This document shows positions 21,852 through 21,928 of a stretch of DNA of 21,928 bases, piece after piece. Position 1 is the stretch's first letter, and the number at the start of each line of letters is the position of its first letter. The stretch lies in contig DCJL01000035.1 in the NCBI GenBank assembly GCA_002320035.1, positions 16,546-38,473 on the forward strand. The letters run 5' to 3'. This DNA comes from Clostridiales bacterium UBA1701 (GTDB lineage: Bacteria; Bacillota; Clostridia; Oscillospirales; Oscillospiraceae). The notes under the pieces are model-generated. The model saw only the letters and a program-made list of their open reading frames with translations, made no database searches and was not told where the DNA came from. Position numbers and translations under genes: made by a program.

Positions 21852-21928
21852 TTTGCAGACTCCGGCTGAATGAAGTCGGCCAGCAATAGAGACGTCTTCC
21901 ATAGCCGCCTCCAAGTGCTTCATATTCA
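21852..21928. other. Right edge, unassigned
   Basis: The final 77 nt lie beyond the helicase remnant. The minus strand has open frames running in from outside the window, for example one with MKHLEAAMEDVSIAGRLHSA, that could be the end of another gene. I do not recognise them. Confidence 0.3.

Noticed and set aside
1..21928. CRISPR arrays, tRNA or rRNA genes, complete insertion sequences
   Set aside because: No regularly spaced repeats, no tRNA-like cloverleaf and no transposase frame were seen on either strand.

Overview
The window looks like chromosomal DNA of a gut-type Clostridia bacterium, probably Oscillospiraceae. The left part is GC-rich with Gram-positive Shine-Dalgarno sites (AGGAGG/GGAGG) and sigma-A-type promoters, and several protein families are typical of Clostridia (TudS-related DUF523, DUF3795, YoaP-like acetyltransferase, DUF5348). 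The taxonomic call is inference; there is no rRNA or other phylogenetic marker here.

From 1 to about 12.8 kb is a housekeeping and accessory region. The minus strand carries an alkyladenine DNA glycosylase. Next come a MacB/FtsX-type ABC exporter (permease plus ATPase) and a TudS-like putative desulfidase. They sit beside a two-component system whose OmpR-type regulator is intact but whose histidine kinase is destroyed: only the first ~26 codons and the ATPase end survive, on either side of ~610 nt that looks like a MuF-C-type piece of a large conjugative-element protein. Further right, eight consecutive minus-strand genes (WYL regulator, TfoX-like, GyrI-like remnant, two GNATs, DUF3795, SRPBCC, Xre with membrane helices) are tightly packed, the first with an extended -10 promoter. 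On the plus strand lie a broken RibD/DHFR-like gene, a YoaP-like acetyltransferase, and an ORF that joins the start of a GNAT to the end of a Vat-type acetyltransferase.

From about 12.8 kb to the right end the base composition becomes visibly more AT-rich and the content becomes defence-island-like. A leader with a promoter and an intrinsic terminator precedes a small Xre regulator. Then come a broken DUF4145 gene joined to the deleted C-terminal end of a DUF3427 helicase, a DUF5348 gene, and the main find: a complete four-gene Wadjet operon, jetA-jetB-jetC-jetD (14752-21326). All four genes overlap their neighbours. By component families it fits Wadjet type III best. JetC is an SMC-like ATPase with Walker A, signature and Walker B intact, and JetD keeps Toprim-like acidic residues, so the system looks functional. 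JetABC should bind and extrude small circular DNA, and JetD should cut it. A MazG-like NTP pyrophosphohydrolase follows 15 nt later, then the truncated start of a probable nuclease-helicase.

At least five genes in this window keep both ends, or the ends of two different genes, while the middle is missing or replaced. This is the most unusual structural feature outside the Wadjet operon. It points either to a deletion-prone locus or to an assembly problem that should be excluded.
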